Shown: positions 16,612 through 24,119 of the stretch, piece after piece
Layout: each line of letters starts with the position of its first letter
How positions within the stretch are numbered: position 1 is the stretch's first letter
Assembly (NCBI GenBank): GCA_003562475.1
Contig: PWUU01000010.1
Span: 1 to 39,514 of the forward strand
DNA: 39,514 nt
Source: Dehalococcoidia bacterium
Lineage (GTDB): Bacteria; Chloroflexota; Dehalococcoidia; GIF9; AB-539-J10
Direction: 5' to 3'
Program-made: the position numbers and the translations under genes
The notes under the pieces: generated by a model
The model's database searches: none
Told to the model about the DNA's origin: nothing
Seen by the model: the letters and a program-made list of their open reading frames with translations, nothing else

Positions 16612-16840
16612 TCCTTCGCGGTGCCACCCTCATTTGGTCTTGCGACCAATCTTAGCGGGTACCGCCTCAACGGCTATACCCCGGACTCTGATAACGCTGT
16701 CCTTGCGCCAAAGCCTACTGGGCAGCCAACCGTTCGGTTTGGGGCTCCCGGGACCATTCCAACTCCGCGCCGGTATCGGCTCACACCTTACCCGACTCTC
16801 TGAACCTCGCCTTGAGCTGTACTATCCCCGTTCAACGCCT
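16571..16840 (-). ncRNA. T-box leader with a tryptophan (UGG) specifier, upstream of trpB2
   Basis: On the minus strand the T-box sequence AGGGTGGCACCGCG (16617-16630) is exact. Upstream are stem I features GAGAGTCGGG and GGTGTGAGCCGA, followed by GTTGGAATGGTCCCGGGAGCC, in which TGG (16759-16761) sits where the specifier codon is expected. The terminator follows at once. T-box RNAs bind uncharged tRNA through the specifier codon and the CCA end (UGGC bulge) and then prevent termination. UGG is the tryptophan codon, fitting trpB2 downstream. The 5' boundary is approximate and I did not draw every helix. Confidence 0.9.
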
Positions 16841-16910
16841 CTGGCTTATTCGATTGCGCGGCATAGTAGTACGCCGCGCCCCGGTTGTCAAGTCGACGAG
16901 GCAAATTCCG

Positions 16911-17561
16911 CTACCCGGCCTCTGTCGCCTCCAGGTGCCACAGCAGATCGGTGAGAGTGTGGAGACAGTTGTTCACCGATCTCGACCTGTCCAGATGCAG
17001 CGCCACCAAACCCGCGGAAACAGGACTCTGATAATCCCGTTCCCGGCTGTCGCCAACATGCACAATCCCTGCTGGTGCGACACGCAACTCTCCACACATC
17101 CACCGGAAGAACTCCTCATCTTTCAGTCTGCCGAGGGTCGAGGTCGCCGAGAAGTAGTGCGTGAACAGGTCTTCAACATCCCGTAGCAGCGGCCTCAGGA
17201 ACTCAAGCGGAGTGGAGGAGGCGACGACGAGAATGTACCGCCCGCTGAGCGCACGCAGCACGTACTCCGTCTCCTCATAAAACTCGATGAGGTGCCGGTG
17301 AGCCTCGATAACGGGGAGCGGCTCACCGAGACCCAGCCGCTCAAACCAGTAGCCAATGTCGTACCACTCGCGCCGGTTCGGGCCGACGCTCTGATACTGG
17401 GCAAACACTCGTTCCGTCGCCTCTTCAAACAGAAGTCCATGCTTTCGCCCATACAGTTGTGGCACTATCCCCTGCCATATCGCCCGCGAGAATGTGTGAG
17501 TGGCCAGCGTGCCTTCAGCGTCGAAGGACACGACTTGCACTCGAGGCTGTTGCGGCGCCAT
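16911..17561 (-). CDS. HAD-superfamily hydrolase with a changed first motif
   Basis: The 216-residue protein has the haloacid dehalogenase-like fold with a helical cap: motif I VVSFDAEGTL (residues 11-19), cap residues to about 95, motif II ILVVASSTP, Lys in GRLKDEEFF, and motif IV HVGDSRERDY. Such enzymes are usually phosphatases acting on small phosphorylated molecules through an aspartyl-phosphate at Asp14. Motif I normally reads DxDxT or DxDxV; here it is DAEGT, so the general acid Asp is Glu. That could change activity or substrate. It starts at ATG 17561 and is divergent from the radical SAM gene, with 79 bases between them. The substrate is unknown. Confidence 0.8.
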   Translation of the reverse strand: MAPQQPRVQVVSFDAEGTLATHTFSRAIWQGIVPQLYGRKHGLLFEEATERVFAQYQSVGPNRREWYDIGYWFERLGLGEPLPVIEAHRHLIEFYEETEYVLRALSGRYILVVASSTPLEFLRPLLRDVEDLFTHYFSATSTLGRLKDEEFFRWMCGELRVAPAGIVHVGDSRERDYQSPVSAGLVALHLDRSRSVNNCLHTLTDLLWHLEATEAG

Positions 17562-17640
17562 GGACGCCTAATCGTATCACACGATGCGGAGGGACCGACC
17601 TGATTTGTCTCGCCCCTCCCTTGCCGCTACAATTCCACGA

Positions 17641-18804
17641 ATGCAGCACGATACTCATGCCACGGAACTCTACACGGGGTTCGAACTGGGTCCAATCCGT
17701 CCGCCGAGCGAGGCCTACTCGCTCCTCATCCGGGCTACCAGGAACTGCCCCTGGAACAAGTGTCTCTTCTGCCACTGCTACAAGGACACGAAGTTCTCAC
17801 TGCGATCCGTCGAGGAGATCGAGCGGGACATCGACGCCGCGCGTGAGGTGCGCGACAGGATAGTCGACGCTTCTCACGAGCTCGGGTACGGCGGCAACGT
17901 GCAGCTCGCGGCAGCCGCGCTGCTGAGCCAGCCTTACAACGACCCCTGTGTGCGCAACGTCGCGCTTTTCCTCTATGGAGGCGGCGAGTCCGTATTCCTG
18001 CAGGATTCCAATACGCTGATCATGCGAACACCGGACCTCGTCCGAATTCTGCTGCGCCTGCGCGAGGCGTTCCCCGGCCTGTCGAGAGTCACCTCGTACA
18101 GCAGGTCGCACACCGCCGCTCACAAGACTCTCGACGAGCTCACACAGATACGGGAAGCAGGGCTGGTGAGAATCCACATGGGACTCGAGACCGGCTACGA
18201 TCCTCTGCTCCAGTACATGCAGAAGGGTGCGACATCCGAGCAGCAGATCGCGGCAGGACAGAAGCTCAACGAGGCGGGCTTCTCGCTATGCGAGTACGTC
18301 ATGCCGGGCCTCGGCGGCAAGGCGATGGCCGAAGGTCACGTCCGCGAGACGACGCGCGTGCTGAACGCGATCAACCCGGAATACATACGGCTGCGCAGTC
18401 TCCACGTGTCACCGACGATGCCACTCTGGTCGCACCTGCAGGACGGCAGCTTCCAGCTACAGAGCGAGGATGACGTGGTCCGCGAGATCGCGGACATGAT
18501 TCAGGGCCTCGAGGTCATCAGCGAACTGAAGAGCGACCACATCCTCAACCTGCTGATGGAGGTGGAGGGCAAGCTCCCGCAGGACAAGGAGGCAATGCTC
18601 TCCGTCATCCGGGAGTACCTCGCCATGCCCGACGAGGAGCGGTTGAACTTCCAGCTCGGCAGGAGGATGGGTCTCTACGAGAAGCTCTCAGACATGAGGG
18701 AAGCCGCGCGGCAGGAACGAGTTGCCGACACAATCGCGAGGATTCGGCAGAGAGGCGATGACGTTGACGAGGTTGTCAGGCGGCTTAAGGATCGTTTTAT
18801 CTAG
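17641..18804 (+). CDS. Radical SAM protein of unknown function
   Basis: The 387-residue protein has a radical SAM TIM-barrel core. The cluster motif is Cys36-x4-Cys41-x2-Cys44 in NCPWNKCLFCHCYKD, with an extra Cys46. The GGE-like SAM-binding motif is FLYGGGESVFLQDSN, and later strands read VRIHMGLETGYDPLLQYMQKG and YVMPGLGG. This matches the Fe-S oxidoreductase type with a CPWNxC start rather than the common CxxxCxxC. The C-terminal half (EVEGKLPQDKEAMLSVIREYLAMPDEERLNFQLGRR) is found in this subfamily; its substrate is not known to me. The start at ATG 17641 is chosen because family homology begins there; an upstream in-frame ATG at 17584 adds an unlikely tail. It converges with elp3, overlapping it by four bases. 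Confidence 0.8.
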   Translation: MQHDTHATELYTGFELGPIRPPSEAYSLLIRATRNCPWNKCLFCHCYKDTKFSLRSVEEIERDIDAAREVRDRIVDASHELGYGGNVQLAAAALLSQPYNDPCVRNVALFLYGGGESVFLQDSNTLIMRTPDLVRILLRLREAFPGLSRVTSYSRSHTAAHKTLDELTQIREAGLVRIHMGLETGYDPLLQYMQKGATSEQQIAAGQKLNEAGFSLCEYVMPGLGGKAMAEGHVRETTRVLNAINPEYIRLRSLHVSPTMPLWSHLQDGSFQLQSEDDVVREIADMIQGLEVISELKSDHILNLLMEVEGKLPQDKEAMLSVIREYLAMPDEERLNFQLGRRMGLYEKLSDMREAARQERVADTIARIRQRGDDVDEVVRRLKDRFI

Positions 18805-20192
18805 GGTGTCACGGCTGCCGGCAGCGGCTTCACCATGAACGGGCCGTTCAGCTCATAGCCAAGCTGCCTGTAGTAGCCCCTGGCCCCGACTCCACTGAGC
18901 ACCCTCAGCGACACAGATCTATGCTCGTTTACGGCGATGTGCTCGGCCTCCCGCAGCAGCGCCGCGCCCAGGCCCCTGTGCTGCGCCGCAGTGCCATCCC
19001 GCTCCCCAAGGGCCATCTCCGGGCCGTAGACATGCAGCTCACGCACCGTAGCCACCGGAAGCTCAGCGACGGACGGCCCCGGCTCTCCCCCACCGCATGA
19101 GAGACGCAGCAACGCGAACAGGGTCCCCTCAGCATCTTCGTACGAAAGCATGGTCTCCCTGCCATCGAGCGTCTCATAGTCCAGTCGCTTCAGCAAAGGT
19201 TCGCCGACGCGCCAGCCGTCCCGCCTGCGGTGTCCATACTCCCGACACCGCACGCACTGGCAGGTTGTCCCCATCTCAACCATCCGCTGCCTGATAGTCG
19301 CCCTGAGCGCCAGGTCGTCGCACCCCGCGATGATGAACTTGCGGGGTATGTCCCGCATGAGCCGCGCAATGCGCACGTACGGAGGCACCAGTGTCTTCAT
19401 TCGTGCGAGGAGGTCCGTCATCTCCTCGAGGCTGCGCGGCACGAACCGGCCATCGGCGTGCCACTTTTCGAGCTCGGAGCCCTGCACAACCACCGTCGGG
19501 TACAGTTTCAATCCGTCAGGACGAAACTGCAGCTCATCGAACAGCCGGCGGGTGAGCGCCAGGTCCAGCTCCGGCGAAGAGCCCGGCAGCCCGGGCATCC
19601 AGTGGTAGTACACCTTGAACCCGCGCGCTCTCAACCGCGAGGTGGCCTCGATCACATCCACCACCCCGTGACCGCGGCGTGTCAACTCGTGAATCCTGTC
19701 ATCAAGCGTCTGCACCCCCAGCTCGACACGGGTGGTCCCGAAATCGAGAAGCCGGGCTATCTCCTCCTCGCCACACCAGTCGGGCCTCGTCTCCACGCAC
19801 ATTCCGACGCAGCGATGTCGGGCCGACTCATTCAGCAGCGTCGCCGCAGCGAGATCCCCGGCTATCGCGCCGTTGAGCGCGTCGTAGCACGACTTAACGA
19901 ACCAGTACTGGTAATCGACCGGATAAGAGAGGAACGTGCCGCCCATCACGATGAGCTCGATCTTGTCCACCGGGTGGCCCATGCTCTCCAGTGAGCGAAG
20001 GCGCACCAGAACCTGCTCGTACGGATCGAAACCGCACCGCATCGCCCGCAGCACAGCGGGCGACTCCCCAGTATAGCTCTTGGGCGCTCCTTCAGCCGTT
20101 GGACAGTAGACGCACCGGCCAGGACACGGATGTGGCTTCGCCATGACGGCGACCGGAGTCACTCCGGAGATGGTTCGCGTGGCCTTCCTCAT
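18801..20192 (-). CDS. elp3: Elp3-family tRNA uridine-34 acetyl/carboxymethyl transferase
   Basis: The 463-residue protein joins a radical SAM domain with a C-terminal GNAT acetyltransferase domain, the Elp3 architecture. The cluster Cys23-x3-Cys27-x2-Cys30 lies in HPCPGRCVYCPT, with RTISGVTPVAVM just before it. The barrel carries IELIVMGGTFLS and VGMCVETRPDW, the zinc region CQCVRCREYGHR, and the GNAT end QHRGLGAALLREAE with GARGYYRQLGYE. Elp3 uses acetyl-CoA and SAM to put a carboxymethyl group on wobble U34 of certain tRNAs; bacteria and archaea with Elp3 lack the other Elongator subunits. I chose ATG 20192; an upstream in-frame TTG at 20231 has no ribosome site. It is divergent from the Trm9-like methyltransferase, the next enzyme expected in the pathway. 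Confidence 0.92.
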   Translation of the reverse strand: MRKATRTISGVTPVAVMAKPHPCPGRCVYCPTAEGAPKSYTGESPAVLRAMRCGFDPYEQVLVRLRSLESMGHPVDKIELIVMGGTFLSYPVDYQYWFVKSCYDALNGAIAGDLAAATLLNESARHRCVGMCVETRPDWCGEEEIARLLDFGTTRVELGVQTLDDRIHELTRRGHGVVDVIEATSRLRARGFKVYYHWMPGLPGSSPELDLALTRRLFDELQFRPDGLKLYPTVVVQGSELEKWHADGRFVPRSLEEMTDLLARMKTLVPPYVRIARLMRDIPRKFIIAGCDDLALRATIRQRMVEMGTTCQCVRCREYGHRRRDGWRVGEPLLKRLDYETLDGRETMLSYEDAEGTLFALLRLSCGGGEPGPSVAELPVATVRELHVYGPEMALGERDGTAAQHRGLGAALLREAEHIAVNEHRSVSLRVLSGVGARGYYRQLGYELNGPFMVKPLPAAVTP

Positions 20193-20221
20193 GCTAGGCT
20201 TGAGTCTAGCAGGCGCTTGAG

Positions 20222-20878
20222 ATGGGTACAAAAAGGAACGTGTTCGACCGCATGGCCCCTGCCTGGTACCGGGTCAGGCACTGGCCACTGCTGCAACACG
20301 AGCTCGAGGAGATATCTCGAAGGTGGCGGCACGGAAGAGTGGTGAACCTGGGGTGCGGCCACGGGGCGGATTTCCTGCCGTTCAGGAGCGGATTCGACCT
20401 GGTCGGACTGGACCACTCGATCGGCATGCTGTTCGAAGCACGAAGGTACATGGCGAAACACGGGTTCCGTGCCGGCCTGGTCCGTGGCGACCTGTCACAC
20501 CTGCCGTTCGGCGATAGCTCATTCGACTACGCAATAGCAATCGCCAGCTACCACCACGTGGAAGGAGCGGCATCCCGCAAGGAGGCCCTTGCCGAGCTCC
20601 GCCGCATTCTCCGTCCGGCAGGGGAAGCCTTCCTCAGCGTGTGGAACTACGCGCAACCCAGGTTCCACGGGACACCCCGGGACCAGCTCGTGCCCTGGTG
20701 CAGCGAAGGCGTCAGGCTCCAGCGATACTACCACCTGTTCACGGTCGACGAATTGCACCACTTACTGGCGGAATGCGGGTTCGAAATAGCCCGCATCGGT
20801 CACGGCATGCAAGGGGGTGATCCCGCGAGAGAGGATATACGCAACATCTGCGCACTGGTGAGAAAGCCGGCGGCCTGA
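20222..20878 (+). CDS. Trm9-like SAM methyltransferase, probable partner of Elp3
   Basis: The 218-residue protein starts NVFDRMAPAWYRVRHWPLL and has motif I VVNLGCGHGADFLPF, the second strand LVGLDHSIGMLFEARR, then LVRGDLSHLPFGDSSFDYAIAIASYHHV, and RRILRPAGEAFLSVWNYAQPRF. The FDxxAxxYxxxRxWP start and the SVWNYAQPRF strand resemble the Trm9/ALKBH8 methyltransferases, which methylate 5-carboxymethyluridine at tRNA U34 to the mcm5 form. It lies 29 bases from the elp3 start in divergent orientation, probably sharing a promoter region. The inferred role is the second step after Elp3. Eukaryotic Trm9 needs Trm112; no such small zinc protein is visible nearby. A generic small-molecule methyltransferase is the alternative. 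Confidence 0.75.
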   Translation: MGTKRNVFDRMAPAWYRVRHWPLLQHELEEISRRWRHGRVVNLGCGHGADFLPFRSGFDLVGLDHSIGMLFEARRYMAKHGFRAGLVRGDLSHLPFGDSSFDYAIAIASYHHVEGAASRKEALAELRRILRPAGEAFLSVWNYAQPRFHGTPRDQLVPWCSEGVRLQRYYHLFTVDELHHLLAECGFEIARIGHGMQGGDPAREDIRNICALVRKPAA

Positions 20879-20892
20879 CGGAGCCCGTCAGG
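20874..20892. terminator. Hairpin containing both stop codons of convergent genes
   Basis: CCTGACG (20874-20880) and CGTCAGG (20886-20892) form a seven-base stem with a five-base loop and are followed on the plus strand by TTTG. The stop codons of the Trm9-like gene (20876-20878) and the sensor gene (20888-20890) both lie inside it. Confidence 0.45.
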
Positions 20893-23800
20893 TTTGCTCG
20901 ATAGGCGGCACCTGGCTCACCTTGTACTTGCGCGGCAGCCCCGCCTCGACTTCCTGTACGAACACATCCACCAGGTCGGGATCGAACTGCGACCCTGCAC
21001 CCTGCTTCAATCGCTCCAGCGCCTCATCGTCGGCTAGCGCCTTCCGATAGGGGCGGATCGACGCCATTGCGGCAAACGCGTCGGCCACGGCCAGTATACG
21101 GGCGCCAAGTGGGATCGACTTGCCGCGAAGCCCTTCAGGGTATCCACTACCGTCCCACTTCTCATGGTGGTACAGGATGCTGCCCACGCAGGGGGAGAGG
21201 TCGTGCACATTGCCGACGATATTCGCGCCGAGTCGCGGATGTGACTTGATGGCCTCCCATTCCTTTGCATCCAGCTCGCCTTTCTTATTCAGGATGCGGT
21301 CGGGAACTCCTATCTTGCCAATGTCGTGGAGCAGCGCCGATGTGCTTATCCTGGACACCTCATCCGGGGGTAGCCCCAGCGACTCCGCAAGAACCACGGC
21401 GTAGGTATTCACCCTGCGCGAGTGCCCGTAGGTATAGTGATCTTTCGCATCCACTGCAGCCGCCAGTGCGTAGACGGCGCTCAGTCCGCTGCCACGGTGA
21501 TTGCTCCTGAGCTCGACACGCGCCTCCGCATCGGCGAATATCTTCGCAGAGACGTACGTGCGGTTGCCACCGGTGTTCTTGGCGTAGTACAGCGCCGTGT
21601 CAGCGGTCGCAACAAGTTCGCCGGGCATCACGCCGTCCGCGGGATAGCTGACGAGGCCGATGCTGCACGTCACGCCGCTGCGCCGCGCCTCCATCTCTTT
21701 CGCCACGCGAAGCCTTACCCTCTCGGCAACCATGTAGGCATCCTCGGGAGTGGTCCGTGGCAGGATGACGGCGAACTCATCACCTCCGTAGCGAAACGCC
21801 TGGTCCGAATCGCGAATCGCCTTCGATACCAGGTCGGCAACCTGCTTCAACAGCACATCGCCTGAGGGATGGCCGTACATATCGTTGTACGCCTTGAACG
21901 CATCGAGGTCCGTCATGAGCACGGCGAACACGCCATCGTGCCGGGCATGGCGCGACACCTCGGTCTTGAGCCGCTCCTCGAAATGCCGCCTGTTGTACAG
22001 GCCCGTCAGCTCGTCGATCCGGCTGCGCTGCTCCGCGCGGGCATAGAGCCGTGCGTTTTCTATCGGCGTGGCAATCTGGGAGGCGACCTGCTCCAGGAGC
22101 CTGACGTGTTCTTCCTGGTATACGTTGGGTTCGCAGCCGCCCACGAGCAGTGTGCCCACGACCTGGTCGCGCACGATAAGGGGAGCGTGCACGAGCGACC
22201 GAATTCCTTCACGTGCGTAGTGTACGTCCGGCCAGAACGTAGTGACCGCATGGAGGTCGGGCTGGTTGATCGAGCGACGATGCCGCATAATCCACTCGGT
22301 CGCCGTACCCTGCAACGAGTGCGACATGGCCGCGAGGTCCTTAGCCGAGACCTCTCCGTACACCGCCTCAAGCTTCACCCTGTCGCCATCCGCAAGGGCG
22401 ACCGCAGCGTAGTCGAGCGGCACCACCTTCTTCAGTTCCCGCGCAAACCCGTCGAAGGTGTCATTCATATCAAGGCTGGAGGTCACCACGGTGGCGACAC
22501 GGTTCAACAGCGTAAGCTCCTGATCCTGGCGCTGCAGCTGCTCGTAGAGATACTGCTTCTCCATGCTCGCGGCCACGCGGGTGGTGACCACACTCATGAG
22601 CTCCAGCTCCTCCACGGAGTAAGGTTTACCGCCTGCTCTTCCGCCGGTTGCCAGCACGGCGACCACCTGGCCGCGATTCGCCACCGGCAGAAACAGCTCC
22701 ACACCGGCTGCACGAAGGTCGTCCCGCTCCCGAGTCCACAGCGCCTGAAACTCCGGAAGTATGCTCAGGTGCCGCACCGGCAGCATCCGTCCTTTCCGTT
22801 CGAGCCACGCGAGGATCGGGCTGGTCTGCCTGAGCGACAGCACCAGACCATCTCCCTGCAAAGAGCCCGGCGGGTGTGAGAAGTACGCAGCGAAATCACC
22901 GCTCCGCTCATCAGGAAGCAGCAGATATATGGCCTTTGCGTCGACCGAACGTGCAAGCAGCGACACAAGCTGGCGCCCGAACTGCTCCAGCGTCGGCACA
23001 TCGTAGATACGCTCGATGAACTCCTTCAACTGCCGTCGCGCCTCGTACCTGTTGCCGACAAATGCCGCTTCGATCTTGCGCTGCACGGTGTCGCGCACAA
23101 AGTTGGTAATAAAGAGGACGACCGGGACTCCGATGGCGATCATCGCGAGGGCAGTGCGCATGTCGAAATCAACATCGAAAAGCAGGTGACCGAGCTCGAG
23201 CAGGGAGAGAATCACTGCAATGCCACCGCCGTAGAGCAGCACGAGAACGATGCCGCGGCGCATGAACACGCCGATATCCAGCAGGCGATGCGCCACCACC
23301 GCGTACGTGAGCACGCAGGCGACCAGCAGGTTGCCGATGTGGGCCACCGGATAGGCGCCGAACCCCGGCACGAACACGAGCAGCAGGAAGAAGCTGAAGA
23401 GCGCTATGCTCGCGATCAGGTAGTCGATCTGGTTTCTCTCCACCGCTTCAGTGGAACGCCTGTGACACACGATAAGGGCCCGGGCGTCCCTGACACCCAG
23501 CACCAGGAATATCGTGAGCCCGAGGATGAGCAGAGGAACGCCGTAGTACACGGTGAGGCCGTGCTCCGTCACGATTATCTCGCGCGGCACGACACCTGCC
23601 ACGCTCATCGCGACGCACGCAATCACAAACAGGTAGGCCAGCGGAATGCGGACAGGGGTTCTGCTGAAATAGGGCCGTATGAAGTAGTGGAACTGCACCA
23701 CAGCCCATATGGCCATGCAGATGACGATCTGCGCGAGCAGGTACTTATGGTCCATGAAGAAGTCGCTGCGCGCAAACAGATCGAAGAAGCTGTAGAAGAA

Positions 23801-23926
23801 CGCCACCGAGACAAAGGCGACAAACAGCTTCTGCCTCGGTCCCCACGGACGGTTCGCCAGGAGCAGCGAGAGCAGACCGAGATATGCGACCGACGCGATG
23901 AAGGGGATCACCACGTGGGTGTTCAT
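20888..23926 (-). CDS. Membrane sensor with GAF, GGDEF and HD-GYP domains (cyclic di-GMP turnover)
   Basis: The 1012-residue protein has eight or nine transmembrane helices in the first 280 residues, of the 7TM sensor-kinase type, and then two GAF-like regions (about 300-460 and 475-630). A GGDEF domain (about 640-800) and an HD-GYP domain (about 815-1000) follow. The cyclase motif FRYGGDEFAVIL is intact, and RDSD five residues before it is a full inhibitory I-site. The HD-GYP part has HDIGKIGVPDRILNKKG and HHEKWDGSGYPEGL. It should both make and degrade c-di-GMP, with one activity probably dominant depending on the signal. c-di-GMP commonly controls type IV pili, and a pilus locus lies 6 kb away, but a functional link is only a guess. 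ATG at 23926 is the first in frame. Confidence 0.92.
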   Translation of the reverse strand: MNTHVVIPFIASVAYLGLLSLLLANRPWGPRQKLFVAFVSVAFFYSFFDLFARSDFFMDHKYLLAQIVICMAIWAVVQFHYFIRPYFSRTPVRIPLAYLFVIACVAMSVAGVVPREIIVTEHGLTVYYGVPLLILGLTIFLVLGVRDARALIVCHRRSTEAVERNQIDYLIASIALFSFFLLLVFVPGFGAYPVAHIGNLLVACVLTYAVVAHRLLDIGVFMRRGIVLVLLYGGGIAVILSLLELGHLLFDVDFDMRTALAMIAIGVPVVLFITNFVRDTVQRKIEAAFVGNRYEARRQLKEFIERIYDVPTLEQFGRQLVSLLARSVDAKAIYLLLPDERSGDFAAYFSHPPGSLQGDGLVLSLRQTSPILAWLERKGRMLPVRHLSILPEFQALWTRERDDLRAAGVELFLPVANRGQVVAVLATGGRAGGKPYSVEELELMSVVTTRVAASMEKQYLYEQLQRQDQELTLLNRVATVVTSSLDMNDTFDGFARELKKVVPLDYAAVALADGDRVKLEAVYGEVSAKDLAAMSHSLQGTATEWIMRHRRSINQPDLHAVTTFWPDVHYAREGIRSLVHAPLIVRDQVVGTLLVGGCEPNVYQEEHVRLLEQVASQIATPIENARLYARAEQRSRIDELTGLYNRRHFEERLKTEVSRHARHDGVFAVLMTDLDAFKAYNDMYGHPSGDVLLKQVADLVSKAIRDSDQAFRYGGDEFAVILPRTTPEDAYMVAERVRLRVAKEMEARRSGVTCSIGLVSYPADGVMPGELVATADTALYYAKNTGGNRTYVSAKIFADAEARVELRSNHRGSGLSAVYALAAAVDAKDHYTYGHSRRVNTYAVVLAESLGLPPDEVSRISTSALLHDIGKIGVPDRILNKKGELDAKEWEAIKSHPRLGANIVGNVHDLSPCVGSILYHHEKWDGSGYPEGLRGKSIPLGARILAVADAFAAMASIRPYRKALADDEALERLKQGAGSQFDPDLVDVFVQEVEAGLPRKYKVSQVPPIEQT

Positions 23927-24070
23927 GCGCCAATTATGGCATAAAGGTAGATGTCGTCAACATGGACAAAGGTACTGGGTTAATGTCCCGGGACAGGAAC
24001 GTGCGGGGTTTGCGGCGGCCATACAGTACTCAGGTCAGGGGTGGCGCCGCGGGCGCCACGCCGAATCGCA

Positions 24071-24101
24071 CGAGGGGAGCGGCCATCCGGCCGCCCCCTC
24101 G
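24071..24101 (-). terminator. Hairpin after the GH3-like gene
   Basis: CGAGGGG-A-GCGGCC pairs with GGCCGCCCCCTCG through 13 base pairs with one bulged A and a four-base loop, 19 bases past the stop codon. There is no T run on the minus strand. The remaining bases between 23927 and 24070 hold nothing recognised. Confidence 0.5.
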
Positions 24102-24119
24102 CATACGTCGTGCCCTCTT

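Noticed and set aside
21869-22879. 336-residue open frame on the plus strand opposite the GGDEF/HD-GYP gene
   Set aside because: It lies wholly antisense to clear domains, has no family features, and reflects high G+C content reducing stop codons.
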